DNA of 64,000 nucleotides. Source: Paenibacillus riograndensis SBR5. Lineage in GTDB: Bacteria; Bacillota; Bacilli; Paenibacillales; Paenibacillaceae. Of the stretch, positions 25,262-35,510 are shown one piece after another (the stretch's first letter is position 1; each line of letters starts with the position of its first letter). Below the pieces are notes generated by a model that saw nothing but the letters and a program-made list of their open reading frames with translations, made no database searches and was not told where the DNA came from. Location of the stretch: the NCBI RefSeq assembly GCF_000981585.1, contig NZ_LN831776.1:1379001-1443000 (forward strand), read 5' to 3'. The position numbers and the translations under genes were made by a program.

Positions 25262-28200
25262 ATGAGACACACTGAACTGCCCGCCAAACAGGGCCTGTAC
25301 GATCCCCAATTCGAAAAGGATGCCTGCGGGATGGGGTTTGTCGCCCATATCAAAGGCAAGCCGTCCCATGATATTGTAAGTAACGCTTTGACTATGCTCT
25401 TCAACATGGAGCATCGGGGAGGCCAGGGAGCAGAACCAAACTCAGGTGACGGAGCCGGCATTATGCTGCAGATTCCGCACCGCTTCTTTGCCGGAGAAGC
25501 CAGCAAGCTTGGCTTTGAACTGCCTGAGCCGGGGTATTATGGCGTGGGGATGATCTTTTTGTCTCACAACGAGGAGATCCGGGCCCGCCATGAAGCGCTT
25601 CTCAGCGGGATTATTGCTGAGGAAGGCCAGCAGGTGCTCGGCTACCGCGATGTACCTACCTTTGACGAGATGCTGGGCAAGACGGCCAAGGCGGCCAAGC
25701 CTTATGTGCGCCAGGTATTTATCGGACGCTCCGAAGGCATTAAGGATGATCTGGCGTTTGAACGGAAGCTGTATGTCATCCGCAAACGCGCCGAGCTCTC
25801 CATCCGCTACGGCGGGGCAGAAGAGAGTGAATCCTTCTATGTGCCTAGCATGTCCTGTCGAAAGATCGTATACAAAGGCATGCTGACTACTGCACAGGTA
25901 GGACAGTTCTATCTGGATCTGCAGGATGAGAAGCTGGAATCGGCGATTGCGCTCGTTCACTCCCGGTTCAGCACCAACACGTTCCCGAGCTGGGAACGCG
26001 CGCATCCTTACCGTTTCATGATTCACAACGGCGAAATTAATACTCTGCGCGGCAACGTGAACTGGATGCATGCGCGCCAGTCGCTGTTCAAGAGTGAAGT
26101 GTTCGGGGAAGACCTGGGCAAGATCAAGCCGGTAGTGAATCCTGACGGCTCCGATACGGCCATGTTCGACAATACATTCGAGTTCCTGTACCTCAGCGGA
26201 CGCTCCCTGCCGCATGTGGCCATGATGATGGTCCCTGAGCCATGGAGCAACCATGACAGCATGGACGAGAAGAAGAAGGCATTCTATGAATACCACAGCA
26301 CGCTGATGGAGCCGTGGGATGGACCGGCCGCAATGGGCTTCACCGATGGCGTTCAGATCGGTGCGATCCTTGACCGCAACGGCCTGCGCCCGGCGCGTTA
26401 TTATGTAACCAAAGATGATCTGATTATTCTATCCTCGGAAGCAGGCGTGCTTGATATCCCTGCTGAGGACGTACTATACAAAGACCGTTTGAGACCAGGA
26501 CGCATGCTGCTGGTGGACACGAAGGAAGGCCGGATCATTTCCGACGAAGAGGTCAAAGCCGCTATCGCTTCCGAGCAGCCATACCGCCAGTGGCTGGATG
26601 AGCACCTGATCGGCCTCGACGAGCTTCCTGATGCGCCGGAGCTGCCGAATCCGAAGCATGACAATGTGCAGCAGCTGCAGCAGTCCTTCGGATATACCTT
26701 TGAGGATCTGCGCAAGGTTCTGGAGCCTATGGCCTCCACCGGTGCTGAGGCTGTCGGCTCGATGGGCTATGATGCCCCGTTGGCCGTTCTGTCGGACCGG
26801 CCACAGCGTCTTTATAACTATTTTAAACAAATGTTCGCCCAGGTAACCAATCCGCCGATCGATGCGATTCGTGAAGAACTGGTTACTTCCACGGCTACAA
26901 CCATCGGACCTGAGCGCAACCTGCTCAAGCCGGAACCGGAAAGCTGCCGGCAGATTTCACTGGATTCACCAATCCTGTCCAATGAGGACTTCGCGAAAAT
27001 CCGCCATGTCCGCCGTGCAGGGTTCAAGTCGATGTCAATTCCGATTCTGTTCCCGGCTGAGCTTGGAGCGGAAGGGCTGCGCATCGCTCTGGAGCGGATG
27101 AATGAAGCTGCTGACCGCGTCATGGCCAAAGGACATAACATTCTGATTCTGTCCGACCGCGGCGTAGACCGTGAGAATGCTGCTATTCCCGCACTGCTGG
27201 CCGTTTCGAGCCTGCATCACCACCTGATCCGCTCGGGAACGCGCACCAAGGTCAGCATCCTGCTGGAGTCCGGTGAACCGCGTGAAGTACATCATTATGC
27301 GCTGCTGCTTGGCTATGGGGTAAGCGCGGTTAACCCGTATCTCGCTTTCGAGAGTCTCGACGACATGATTGGCCAAGGCCTGCTGCGCGGAATCTCGCAT
27401 GAGAAGGCTGTGAAGAATTATATAAAAGCTGCGACAAAGAGTGTAGTAAAAATACTGTCCAAAATGGGCATCTCGACGATTCAATCCTACCGCGGTGCAC
27501 AGATTTTTGAAGCTGTAGGCCTGAATGCGGAATTCGTGGACCGTTACTTCACCTGGACGCCTTCCCGCATTGGCGGCATCGGCCTGGAAGAAGTGGCAGC
27601 GGAGTCGCTTGCGCACCATTACCGGGCCTTCACAGACAAGGACGGCAATGACAAGGTGCTCGATTCCGGCGGTGAATACCAGTGGCGGAGCGACGGGGAA
27701 GAGCATCTGTTCAACCCGCAGACCATTCATCTGCTGCAGCACTCCGTGCGGAGCGGCGATTACGGGCTGTACAAGAAGTATGCTGCACTGGTGCAGGGCG
27801 AAAGCGAAAAGCATCAGACCCTGCGTTCCATGCTCCAGTTCAAGCCTGTAAATGCACCGGTTCCGCTGGATGAGGTTGAATCTGCAGAATCGATCATGAA
27901 ACGGTTCAAAACCGGCGCTATGTCCTTCGGCTCGATCAGCAAGGAAGCGCATGAGACGCTGGCGATTGCTATGAACCGCATCGGGGGCAAGAGCAATACC
28001 GGTGAAGGCGGAGAAGATCCGGCCCGCTTTACTCCGGACAGCAATGGCGATTCCCGCCGCAGTGCGATCAAGCAGGTGGCATCGGGACGGTTCGGGGTGA
28101 CCTCGAATTATCTGGTGAACGCCGACGAGATTCAGATCAAGATGGCGCAGGGCGCGAAGCCGGGTGAAGGCGGACAGCTTCCGGGCCGCAAGGTATATCC

Positions 28201-29857
28201 TTGGGTAGCCGAAGTGCGCGGCTCCACAGCGGGTGTAGGTCTGATCTCCCCGCCGCCGCATCACGATATCTACTCCATTGAGGATCTGGCTGAGCTGATC
28301 TACGATCTGAAGAATGCCAATCCCCGTGCGAACATTAATGTTAAGCTCGTGTCTGAGGTCGGTGTCGGAACGATTGCCGCCGGGGTAGCCAAAGGCCGTG
28401 CCGATATCATCCTGATCAGCGGCTACGATGGCGGTACCGGCGCATCGCCGATGAACTCCATCCGCCATGCCGGTCTGCCTTGGGAGCTGGGGCTGGCCGA
28501 AACCCATCAGACATTGATGCTGAACAATCTGCGCGACCGTGTTGTACTCGAAACAGACGGCAAGATGCTCAGCGGACGCGACCTCGCTGTTGCTGTGCTG
28601 CTGGGTGCTGAAGAATACGGATTTGCCACTGCGCCGCTTGTAGCGGTGGGCTGTATCATGATGCGGGTATGTCAAATGGACACCTGTCCGGTTGGCGTAG
28701 CCACACAGAATCCGGAGCTTCGCAAGAACTTCACCGGTGATCCGCAGCATGTCGTGAACTTCATGACCTTTGTGGCACAGGATCTCCGTGAGATTATGGC
28801 GGAGCTTGGTTTCCGCACCATCGAAGAAATGGTTGGCCGCACCGATTGCCTGGATGCCGTGAAAGCCTCCAGCCATTGGAAGAAGAAAGGCGTCGACCTG
28901 AGCAGCCTGCTGCACACCCCGGCTATGCCGGAAGGAAGCACGCGCTTCAACAGTAAGCGCCAGAATCACGGCCTCGAAGAAACACTGGATGTGTCGAAGC
29001 TGCTGGACCTGGCCGCACCGGCTCTGGAATCCGGCACTGGGGTTGAAGCTTCCCTGCCGATCACGAACGTCAACCGCGCGGTTGGTACGATCCTGGGCAG
29101 TGAGCTGACACGCAAATACGGTGCTGCTGGCCTCCCGGATGATACAATCCGTCTTCACTTCACCGGTTCGGCGGGACAGAGTCTGGGCGCATTTGTGCCG
29201 AAGGGAATCACCATCACCGTTGAAGGCGACTCCAATGACTATGTCGGCAAAGGGCTTTCCGGCGGGAAGCTGATCATTAAGCCATCCGCCCAGGCGACTT
29301 TTGCTGCTGAGGACAATATCATCATCGGGAACACGGCGCTGTACGGGGCTACCAGTGGTGAGGCTTATATCAGCGGCATTGCCGGAGAACGGTTCGCTGT
29401 CCGCAACTCCGGAGCAAACGTGGTGGTTGAAGGTGTAGGCGACCATGGCTGTGAATACATGACCGGCGGCCGTGTGGTTGTGCTTGGCGCGACCGGACGC
29501 AACTTTGCGGCAGGCATGTCGGGCGGTATCGCTTACGTATACGATCTGGACAATACGTTCATCAAGCGCTGCAACCTGGAAATGGTGCTTCTGGAGCGCG
29601 TAGAGGAGCCGGAGGAAATTGCCGAGCTTCAGGGTCTGATTACGCGGCATACCGCGCTTACCGGCAGCAATGCCGGACAACGCATCCTCGATGCATGGGA
29701 TGAGGCCCTGCCGAAATTTGTCCGTGTTATTCCGAAGGATTACAAACGGATGATGGAGCAGATCCGCAAGGTGGAACAGACCGGCTTGACCGGCGAAGCC
29801 GCCCTGATGGCTGCGTTCGAAGCGAATATGCGCGAGCTTGCCCGTGTTGGCGGCTAA
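25262..29857 (+). CDS. gltB: Glutamate synthase large subunit
   Basis: A 1531-residue glutamate synthase alpha chain, which makes two glutamates from glutamine and 2-oxoglutarate. Domains in order: class II glutamine amidotransferase with Cys22 in EKDACGMGF (a propeptide is expected to be removed), central domain, FMN-binding synthase domain ([36 protein letters not shown]), iron-sulfur cysteines in [19 protein letters not shown], and C-terminal GXGXG beta-helix ([20 protein letters not shown]). ATG 25262 has AGAAAGG nine bases upstream; the TTG at 25253 is too close to it. No gltD follows; a terminator does. The NADPH-binding small subunit must be elsewhere, or the enzyme works differently. 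Confidence 0.97.
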   Translation: MRHTELPAKQGLYDPQFEKDACGMGFVAHIKGKPSHDIVSNALTMLFNMEHRGGQGAEPNSGDGAGIMLQIPHRFFAGEASKLGFELPEPGYYGVGMIFLSHNEEIRARHEALLSGIIAEEGQQVLGYRDVPTFDEMLGKTAKAAKPYVRQVFIGRSEGIKDDLAFERKLYVIRKRAELSIRYGGAEESESFYVPSMSCRKIVYKGMLTTAQVGQFYLDLQDEKLESAIALVHSRFSTNTFPSWERAHPYRFMIHNGEINTLRGNVNWMHARQSLFKSEVFGEDLGKIKPVVNPDGSDTAMFDNTFEFLYLSGRSLPHVAMMMVPEPWSNHDSMDEKKKAFYEYHSTLMEPWDGPAAMGFTDGVQIGAILDRNGLRPARYYVTKDDLIILSSEAGVLDIPAEDVLYKDRLRPGRMLLVDTKEGRIISDEEVKAAIASEQPYRQWLDEHLIGLDELPDAPELPNPKHDNVQQLQQSFGYTFEDLRKVLEPMASTGAEAVGSMGYDAPLAVLSDRPQRLYNYFKQMFAQVTNPPIDAIREELVTSTATTIGPERNLLKPEPESCRQISLDSPILSNEDFAKIRHVRRAGFKSMSIPILFPAELGAEGLRIALERMNEAADRVMAKGHNILILSDRGVDRENAAIPALLAVSSLHHHLIRSGTRTKVSILLESGEPREVHHYALLLGYGVSAVNPYLAFESLDDMIGQGLLRGISHEKAVKNYIKAATKSVVKILSKMGISTIQSYRGAQIFEAVGLNAEFVDRYFTWTPSRIGGIGLEEVAAESLAHHYRAFTDKDGNDKVLDSGGEYQWRSDGEEHLFNPQTIHLLQHSVRSGDYGLYKKYAALVQGESEKHQTLRSMLQFKPVNAPVPLDEVESAESIMKRFKTGAMSFGSISKEAHETLAIAMNRIGGKSNTGEGGEDPARFTPDSNGDSRRSAIKQVASGRFGVTSNYLVNADEIQIKMAQGAKPGEGGQLPGRKVYPWVAEVRGSTAGVGLISPPPHHDIYSIEDLAELIYDLKNANPRANINVKLVSEVGVGTIAAGVAKGRADIILISGYDGGTGASPMNSIRHAGLPWELGLAETHQTLMLNNLRDRVVLETDGKMLSGRDLAVAVLLGAEEYGFATAPLVAVGCIMMRVCQMDTCPVGVATQNPELRKNFTGDPQHVVNFMTFVAQDLREIMAELGFRTIEEMVGRTDCLDAVKASSHWKKKGVDLSSLLHTPAMPEGSTRFNSKRQNHGLEETLDVSKLLDLAAPALESGTGVEASLPITNVNRAVGTILGSELTRKYGAAGLPDDTIRLHFTGSAGQSLGAFVPKGITITVEGDSNDYVGKGLSGGKLIIKPSAQATFAAEDNIIIGNTALYGATSGEAYISGIAGERFAVRNSGANVVVEGVGDHGCEYMTGGRVVVLGATGRNFAAGMSGGIAYVYDLDNTFIKRCNLEMVLLERVEEPEEIAELQGLITRHTALTGSNAGQRILDAWDEALPKFVRVIPKDYKRMMEQIRKVEQTGLTGEAALMAAFEANMRELARVGG

Positions 29858-29898
29858 CCGCCCTTATAATGCAAACAGCTATCTTGGCTGGCTGATCT

Positions 29899-29944
29899 AA
29901 AGGGACAACATCCCCTCCTTAACCGGAGGGACGTTGTCCCTTTT
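29899..29944 (+). terminator. Terminator after gltB
   Basis: AAGGGACAAC pairs with GTTGTCCCTT, with a further inner CCCTCC/GGAGGG helix, and a T-run follows. Confidence 0.88.
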
Positions 29945-30049
29945 ACTATTGCTGCACTTTTTTCCGGTTTTCAGGAAAAAGGGAAGTTGTGGTAGAATAA
30001 AAAAAGTGGACTGAAAATTTTTGGTACTTTAAAAGGTGTAAGTAATGGA

Positions 30050-30169
30050 GGGGAAGTTTGGAACTGAAGGAGCGATAGCGACCGCCTTTGTCTCCGGATG
30101 TTATCCGCTAACAGCGATATAATCAAAAACATCTGGAGACAACAGCGGCCGGAAGTCCAAACATTCCCC
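30050..30169. ncRNA. 120-nt highly base-paired element before an ABC exporter operon
   Basis: The element folds end to end: GGGGAA with TTCCCC and GTTTGGA with TCCAAAC (30050-30062 and 30155-30169), CCGC with GCGG (30082-30085/30145-30148), a 15-bp helix (30088-30102/30128-30142, one G-U pair) and an apical CGCT-AAC-AGCG hairpin. It has no reading frame and ends 71 bases before the ATPase start. It could be a structured leader RNA or a palindromic mobile repeat; sequence alone does not decide. Confidence 0.5.
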
Positions 30170-30240
30170 GCAGTTACGGCTAGCCACCGAATAGGAGCCT
30201 TAGATTTTTCAGGCACTTTTACAAGAAAGGAAGTGAGACC

Positions 30241-31167
30241 ATGCCGAACACGGCAGAAGTGGTGAAGCCCGTCGCCAGTCTTATGGGTGTAACCAAAAAA
30301 ATCGGCAGCAAGACGCTGGTCAGCGACTTGACGCTTGATATCCCGCCCGGACAAATCTTTGGATTCCTCGGGCCGAATGGTGCCGGCAAAACAACCACCA
30401 TTCGCATGATGGTCGGACTGATCTCGATCAGCCGCGGGGATATCCTGATTTGCGGCCGCAGCATTAAAGATCATTTTGAAGAAGCTGTGGCGAATATAGG
30501 AGCGATCGTAGAGAATCCGGAGATGTACAAGTTCCTGACCGGATACCAGAATCTGCGCCAATACGCGCGTATGGTTCCCGGTGTGAATAAGAAGCGGATT
30601 CATGAGGTTGTAGAGCTGGTCGGGCTGGGACAGCGGATTCATGACAAGGTGAAAACCTATTCGCTGGGAATGCGCCAGCGGCTGGGGGTAGCCCAGGCGC
30701 TGCTGCACCGTCCGAAGCTCCTGATTCTGGATGAGCCGACGAACGGCCTTGATCCGCAGGGGATTCGCGAGCTGCGTGATTATTTGCGCCGATTGTGCCA
30801 GGAAGAGGGAACTACGGTGTTCGTCTCCAGCCATCTGTTGTCCGAGATGGAGCTGATGTGTGACTCGGTGGCGATCATCCAGAACGGCAAACTGATTGAC
30901 GTGAAGCAGCTCAAAGCAGTAGGGGCTGAAATACTGCCTGACGGCGAGACGCTGTTTGAGGTTAGTGATCCTGAAGCGGCGCTGGCCCTGCTGGGGACCG
31001 GGGTGCTGAAGGATGGGGGCGTTGCCGTCGCAGCGGACCGCGAAGTCATCGCAGAGCTGAATGCGAAGCTGGTAACGGGCGGAATTAAGGTCTACGGTAT
31101 TCGGGTGCTGTCCCGTTCACTGGAGGATCAATTCCTGGAAATCACCGGAGGTGAAGGCATTGGGTAA
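30241..31167 (+). CDS. ABC transporter ATP-binding protein
   Basis: A 308-residue ATPase subunit of an ABC-2 type exporter. Walker A is GPNGAGKTT, the signature is YSLGMRQRLGVA, Walker B is LLILDEPTNGLDP, and the H-loop is in VFVSSHLLSEME. The C-terminal part resembles BcrA/YhcH-type subunits used for antimicrobial peptide resistance, but substrate is unknown. GGAAGTGA lies before the ATG. The permease gene overlaps its end by eight bases, so they form one operon, preceded by the 120-nt paired element. Confidence 0.95.
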   Translation: MPNTAEVVKPVASLMGVTKKIGSKTLVSDLTLDIPPGQIFGFLGPNGAGKTTTIRMMVGLISISRGDILICGRSIKDHFEEAVANIGAIVENPEMYKFLTGYQNLRQYARMVPGVNKKRIHEVVELVGLGQRIHDKVKTYSLGMRQRLGVAQALLHRPKLLILDEPTNGLDPQGIRELRDYLRRLCQEEGTTVFVSSHLLSEMELMCDSVAIIQNGKLIDVKQLKAVGAEILPDGETLFEVSDPEAALALLGTGVLKDGGVAVAADREVIAELNAKLVTGGIKVYGIRVLSRSLEDQFLEITGGEGIG

Positions 31168-31945
31168 TTTCGCGGCTCTCATACATAATGAGAACGTCAA
31201 AATCTACAGTCGTATACGCACATGGATTATGCTGATTATTCTGGCGGTGATGAGCGCGCTGTTTCCGGCATTGTTCTACTATACCAGCAGCGATCCCTCC
31301 ACAACAGAACTGTGGAACAGCTTCCAGACGACCGTGAGTGTTTCTTTCTTCCTGAATACGATCTTTACTGTGGTGATCGCTTCCGACTCCGTGGCGGGCG
31401 AATTTTCCTGGGGAACGATTAAGCTGCTGCTGATCCGCCCTTGGAGCCGTTCCAAAATACTGCTGTCCAAATATATTTCCCTGATCCTGTTCAGCCTGCT
31501 GAGCACTGCTGTGCTGATCGTTTTCGGATATGTGTCGGCGATGATATTCTCGTCTTCGTCCGGACTTGGAGGAGCTTCCGTCTCGGATTGGAGTCCGGCA
31601 GAGTATACATTCCTGGGCATCCTGTGCAGCTATGCCGAGCTGTTTGTCACCGCTGCGCTGGCCTTCATGGTTTCCAGTGTGTTCCGTGCAAGCGGGCTGG
31701 CTATCGGATTGTCGCTGTTCATTATGTTCGCCAAGGATATTATCGCGGCAATCTTCAGCCCTGAGCGTTACGAGTGGGCCAAATACCTGATCTTCACCCA
31801 CATGGATCTGCATGGCTATTTGCTGACAGACAAGGGTCCAGGCGGGTCCACGCTGGGATTCGCTCTCGTGGTGCTCGCTGTCTATTATCTGATATTCATG
31901 CTGGTGTCATGGATTGTATTCCGTAAAAGAGACGTTGCCGCGTAG
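31160..31945 (+). CDS. ABC transporter permease (ABC-2 type)
   Basis: A 261-residue membrane protein with six predicted helices, beginning GNFAALIHNENVKIYSRIRT, a layout typical of BcrB-like permeases. The start is TTG 31160, because the GGAGGTGA site at 31145-31152 fits it; a GTG at 31151 lies inside that site. It is partner to the ATPase just upstream. An intrinsic terminator is not obvious; it converges on the bactofilin gene. Confidence 0.88.
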   Translation: MGNFAALIHNENVKIYSRIRTWIMLIILAVMSALFPALFYYTSSDPSTTELWNSFQTTVSVSFFLNTIFTVVIASDSVAGEFSWGTIKLLLIRPWSRSKILLSKYISLILFSLLSTAVLIVFGYVSAMIFSSSSGLGGASVSDWSPAEYTFLGILCSYAELFVTAALAFMVSSVFRASGLAIGLSLFIMFAKDIIAAIFSPERYEWAKYLIFTHMDLHGYLLTDKGPGGSTLGFALVVLAVYYLIFMLVSWIVFRKRDVAA

Positions 31946-32016
31946 CCCGGGCTGATTCCGCATCAGCCTGCTTCAAGGCGTTTTGTGCCAATATAACAAT
32001 GGACATGCTCCTGCGG

Positions 32017-32457
32017 CTAAGCCGTTTCTGCTTGTTTGGAGCTGCGTTTGCCGGCTTTGTCCGCATGTTCTTTTTTCTGAAGTCCGCCTGCTTTTTCTGT
32101 GGCGGGCTCTTCGGCCATGGCAACGGAGCCGTTGAGCACACTGCCCTCCATGATGCTTAAGCTGCCGGCCAGAATATTGCCATGCAGCTGTCCGGTGTCT
32201 GTCATCATCAGCCGCTGGTCCGCAATCACATCCCCGTAGACCTTGCCTGCAATGATGATATCCTGTGCCCTGATACTGGAGCGGACGGTTCCCTGCTCAC
32301 CGACGGTAACCGTTCCCTGGCAGTTGATTTCTCCGCTGAAGTTGCCCTCGATCCGTAAATTGGTGTCGCAGTTCAACTTCCCCTCCAAAGTTCCGCCGTG
32401 CCCGATTAAGGAGTCGGTGGACTTTACTGGCATTTGCAGTTTATTTTTCCCCCACAT
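32017..32457 (-). CDS. Bactofilin (polymer-forming cytoskeletal protein)
   Basis: A 146-residue bactofilin that builds filaments from a beta-helical core. The central domain is seen as TLEGKLNCDTNLRIEGNFSG, then INCQGTVTVGEQGTVRSSI and MMTDTGQLHGNILAGSLSIM, with short disordered ends. The C-terminal tail is Lys-rich. The start ATG has GAAGGAGGATGAG upstream. It lies 36 bp after the M23 peptidase gene on the same strand, a common pairing in which bactofilin positions the wall hydrolase. Confidence 0.92.
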   Translation of the reverse strand: MWGKNKLQMPVKSTDSLIGHGGTLEGKLNCDTNLRIEGNFSGEINCQGTVTVGEQGTVRSSIRAQDIIIAGKVYGDVIADQRLMMTDTGQLHGNILAGSLSIMEGSVLNGSVAMAEEPATEKAGGLQKKEHADKAGKRSSKQAETA

Positions 32458-32493
32458 GCTCTCATCCTCCTTCAATTTATTCCAGTTCCCGGC

Positions 32494-33690
32494 TTATGGC
32501 TGTACATAACCCAAGGGATTGACCGGCTTGTTTTGTTTGACTACCTGAAAATGAAGATGCGGTCCTGTGCTGCGTCCGGTGTTGCCGAGCAGGGCGATCT
32601 TCTGGCCCTTGCTGACCTTGGTGCCCGGGGCAACAAGCATTGTGTTCAAATGCATGTACCAGGTCTCCAGTCCGTTGTCATGCTGGAGAATAATATATTT
32701 GCCGCGTGCGCCCATTTGCTCGGCGGCAGTGACAACACCATCCATTGCTGCATAAATAGGATCACCGATGCTGCCGGCAATATCAATTCCGGAATGATAG
32801 GCTGCTACTCCCTTAAAAGGGTCAGAACGGTAGCCGAAGCTGGAGGTAATAACCTTGGATTGTGTAGGCCAGAGGACGGCCGGTGCCAGCCGGGCTTTTT
32901 CGGCGCGTGCCTGTTTGGCCTGCAGGTCGGCTTTGGCGGTATTTGCCTTTTTAGCTTCTGTAATGGTTGAAGTGATACTGCTCATCATTTCATCCAGCAT
33001 GCTGCGGATTTCCTCATAGTCATCCTTCGTCTCCCGTACCAGCGCCAGGGGATCATTCTGGTAGACCGCGATATATTCTCCGCCGACCTGCGGAGTGACC
33101 GCGCCGTCAAGCGCAGCCGGCATCGCTTCCAGCCGGAACTGCACGGCGGACAGCACGGGAGCGGCAGAGGCGGGAGAGACGGCAATAAGCGGACTGCCGG
33201 GTAAGCCTGTCAGACTGGATGGTGCCGCTGCAGCCGCAGAGGCTTCAGGCAGGTTGCCTGCGGAGGCGGAGGTCTTGGAGGCAGAGGTTTCTTTCTTGCT
33301 GCCGGAGGCTGCACTGCTGTCTTTGTCAATAAGCGACTGGAGCTGCTGCTCCAATTCGCTGACACTTTTCAGCTTCTCTTTGATCTGGTCTGCTTCCTCC
33401 GATAGCTCGGTTACCTGACTGCGGAGCTGCAGCAGGGCTTTATCCTTATCGGCAACCTTCATTTCCATCCGCAAATTGGTCAGGGACAGTGCCGCAGCTT
33501 CCGCTTCCAGCTCGGATATGGAGCGGGAGGCATGAAAATGCATGGAGGTGACCAGACTGGAGAGAGAAAGGGCCGCTGCGGCCGGCAGCACCAGAGCGAG
33601 CGGTTTGGATAGCTGAAGCTGTCTTACCGGACGCCCGGCTTCGCGGACAACGAGCAGCGTGATCCGGTTATGATCGGGCTGTTTCTTCAT
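32494..33690 (-). CDS. M23 family metallopeptidase with coiled coil
   Basis: A 398-residue cell-wall endopeptidase. After a short cytoplasmic tail, one membrane helix is at about residues 25-50 (LALVLPAAAALSLSSLVTS), followed by a coiled coil at about 60-130 (EAAALSLTNLRMEMKVADKD), a Ser/Ala-rich linker, a second helical region, and the LytM domain at about 285-398. The zinc ligands are intact: the H and D of YHSGIDIA and HLHF at the end. ATG 33690 has GAAGGAGA in front; the longer frame does not. Operon with bactofilin. Confidence 0.93.
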   Translation of the reverse strand: MKKQPDHNRITLLVVREAGRPVRQLQLSKPLALVLPAAAALSLSSLVTSMHFHASRSISELEAEAAALSLTNLRMEMKVADKDKALLQLRSQVTELSEEADQIKEKLKSVSELEQQLQSLIDKDSSAASGSKKETSASKTSASAGNLPEASAAAAAPSSLTGLPGSPLIAVSPASAAPVLSAVQFRLEAMPAALDGAVTPQVGGEYIAVYQNDPLALVRETKDDYEEIRSMLDEMMSSITSTITEAKKANTAKADLQAKQARAEKARLAPAVLWPTQSKVITSSFGYRSDPFKGVAAYHSGIDIAGSIGDPIYAAMDGVVTAAEQMGARGKYIILQHDNGLETWYMHLNTMLVAPGTKVSKGQKIALLGNTGRSTGPHLHFQVVKQNKPVNPLGYVQP

Positions 33691-33957
33691 AGCTTCTCCT
33701 TCCTGCGGCTCGTGCAGCCGCCTTGTGTTCACTAAGGCCTTTTGTGACGCTGGCTTATCCGAATCGTCCTACTACTCTATGTATTCCATCTTTGTAGGGA
33801 ACATGACAACGGTTTGCTTGAATAAAGAAGGAGATTTCAGGCAAAAGCTGTACTAGAATCGGCCTGAATTCACAGGCGGGAGCATGGATTTTCCAGAGGG
33901 GAAGCCGGAATGTAACGGGCGGTGGCCTACTATAAAAAATACCTGGAGGGTGAAGGA

Positions 33958-35388
33958 TTGAAAATATTTGCGTTCATTCTATGTCTTTTTATTCTACAGC
34001 TTGCTGTCATCCTTCTGCTTGAATTCCGCCGCCCGCAAAGAGCTTTGGCCTGGTTGTTTATTGCCTTCTGCTGTCCGCCGGCCGGTCTGCTGTTCTATTA
34101 TTTTTTTGGCCGGGATTACTGGCAGAGCCGCAAGCTGCACAAAAGATGCATTTCGTTGTTTCGGGAAATCCGCGCCCATCTGTCCGGTAAAATAAAGCTT
34201 GTAGCAGATGCGGCAGATAGCGGAAATCCGCATTTTGCAGATCACAAAGAACTGCTGCACCTGCTCTCCAGGCTGTCCGAGCTTCCGGTCACCGGCCGGA
34301 ATAAGTGCCAAGTGCTGTTCGACGGGCGGGAAGCCTTTGAGGCAATGCTGGATGCCATGGAAGCGGCGCGGGATAACATCCATATGGAATTCTATATTTT
34401 CCGCGATGATGAGATCGGAGAACGGTTTCAGGACGTTATGATCCGCAAATCGCGCCAGGGGGTGAGGGTACGTCTGCTCTGTGATGGTCTCGGCAGTCAT
34501 AAGCTGGGCCGGAGATTTATTCGCACGCTGAGAAATGCCGGAGTGGAGGTTCATTTCTTCCTGCCCCCGCTCATCTCCCTGCTGGACCGCCGGTTCAACT
34601 TCCGCAATCACCGGAAAATCATTGTGGTCGACGGGCGTGTAGGGTTCACCGGAGGCTTAAATATAGGGGATGATTATCTGGGAAAAGATCCGAAGCTGGG
34701 ATATTGGCGGGATACCCATCTGCGTCTGGAGGGGGATGCGGTCTACAGTCTGCAGTATATTTTTCTGAAGGACTGGCGTCTGGCAACGGGTGAGGGGATG
34801 AACCATCCCCGGTTTTTTCCGGCGCATAAATGCACTGATCAAGAGGCTGTTCTGATGGTTGCCAGTGGACCGGACGGGGCGCTGGATGCCTCGCAGGAGA
34901 TGTATTTTGCGTCAATTGTGGCGGCCAAGCAGCGGATATGGATTACCTCACCTTATTTTATTCCCGATCCTACGATCTGCCGGGCGTTAAAAAACGCAGT
35001 GCTGAGCGGTGTGGATGTGCGGATTATCATTCCGGCTATACCGGACAACAGGCTGGTGTATTATGCTTCTCTATCATACCTGGAAAATCTGCAGGACGCC
35101 GGAGTGAAATTTTACCGCTATCAGAAAGGGTTTATGCATGCCAAGGTGATGATTATCGATGATCTGCTGGGGACGGTGGGCAGTGCCAATCTGGATATGC
35201 GCAGCTTTTACTCCAATTTTGAGCTGACAGCAGTCCTGCTTAGACCGGAGGTGATTGCCGGGCTGGCAGCCAGTGTTGAACAGGATTTGCAGCACAGCGA
35301 ATTTATTGAGCCGGTAATCTTCCGAAGAAGAGGAAATCATGTCAAGCTCATAGAAAGTCTTTGTCAGCTGTTATCGCCGCTTTTATGA
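33958..35388 (+). CDS. cls: Cardiolipin synthase (phospholipase D family)
   Basis: A 476-residue membrane enzyme that joins two phosphatidylglycerol molecules to cardiolipin. Two N-terminal membrane helices (residues 1-60; FILCLFILQLAVILLLEFRR) precede two phospholipase D domains: the first HKD-type motif is RNHRKIIVVDGRVGFTGGLN and the second is FMHAKVMIIDDLLGTVGSAN. Both are complete. TTG 33958 has GGAGGGTGA five bases upstream; a GTG at 33922 has no such site. The gene is divergent from the M23 gene and is followed by YitT. Confidence 0.93.
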   Translation: MKIFAFILCLFILQLAVILLLEFRRPQRALAWLFIAFCCPPAGLLFYYFFGRDYWQSRKLHKRCISLFREIRAHLSGKIKLVADAADSGNPHFADHKELLHLLSRLSELPVTGRNKCQVLFDGREAFEAMLDAMEAARDNIHMEFYIFRDDEIGERFQDVMIRKSRQGVRVRLLCDGLGSHKLGRRFIRTLRNAGVEVHFFLPPLISLLDRRFNFRNHRKIIVVDGRVGFTGGLNIGDDYLGKDPKLGYWRDTHLRLEGDAVYSLQYIFLKDWRLATGEGMNHPRFFPAHKCTDQEAVLMVASGPDGALDASQEMYFASIVAAKQRIWITSPYFIPDPTICRALKNAVLSGVDVRIIIPAIPDNRLVYYASLSYLENLQDAGVKFYRYQKGFMHAKVMIIDDLLGTVGSANLDMRSFYSNFELTAVLLRPEVIAGLAASVEQDLQHSEFIEPVIFRRRGNHVKLIESLCQLLSPLL

Positions 35389-35510
35389 CAGATTAAGTGA
35401 GATAAACCTGTGTTTTCGAAGGTTCTAACATGTTCCATCCGTAAATGTCCCCTTTTTATGATATAATAAAGGTATAAGGCTTTAATTATACTTTTTATAG
35501 GGGGAGTTCT

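Noticed and set aside
27035..29680. Very long open frame (881 codons) on the strand opposite gltB
   Set aside because: It is antisense to a confidently identified glutamate synthase, has no ribosome site or recognisable domain, and is explained by codon bias of gltB.
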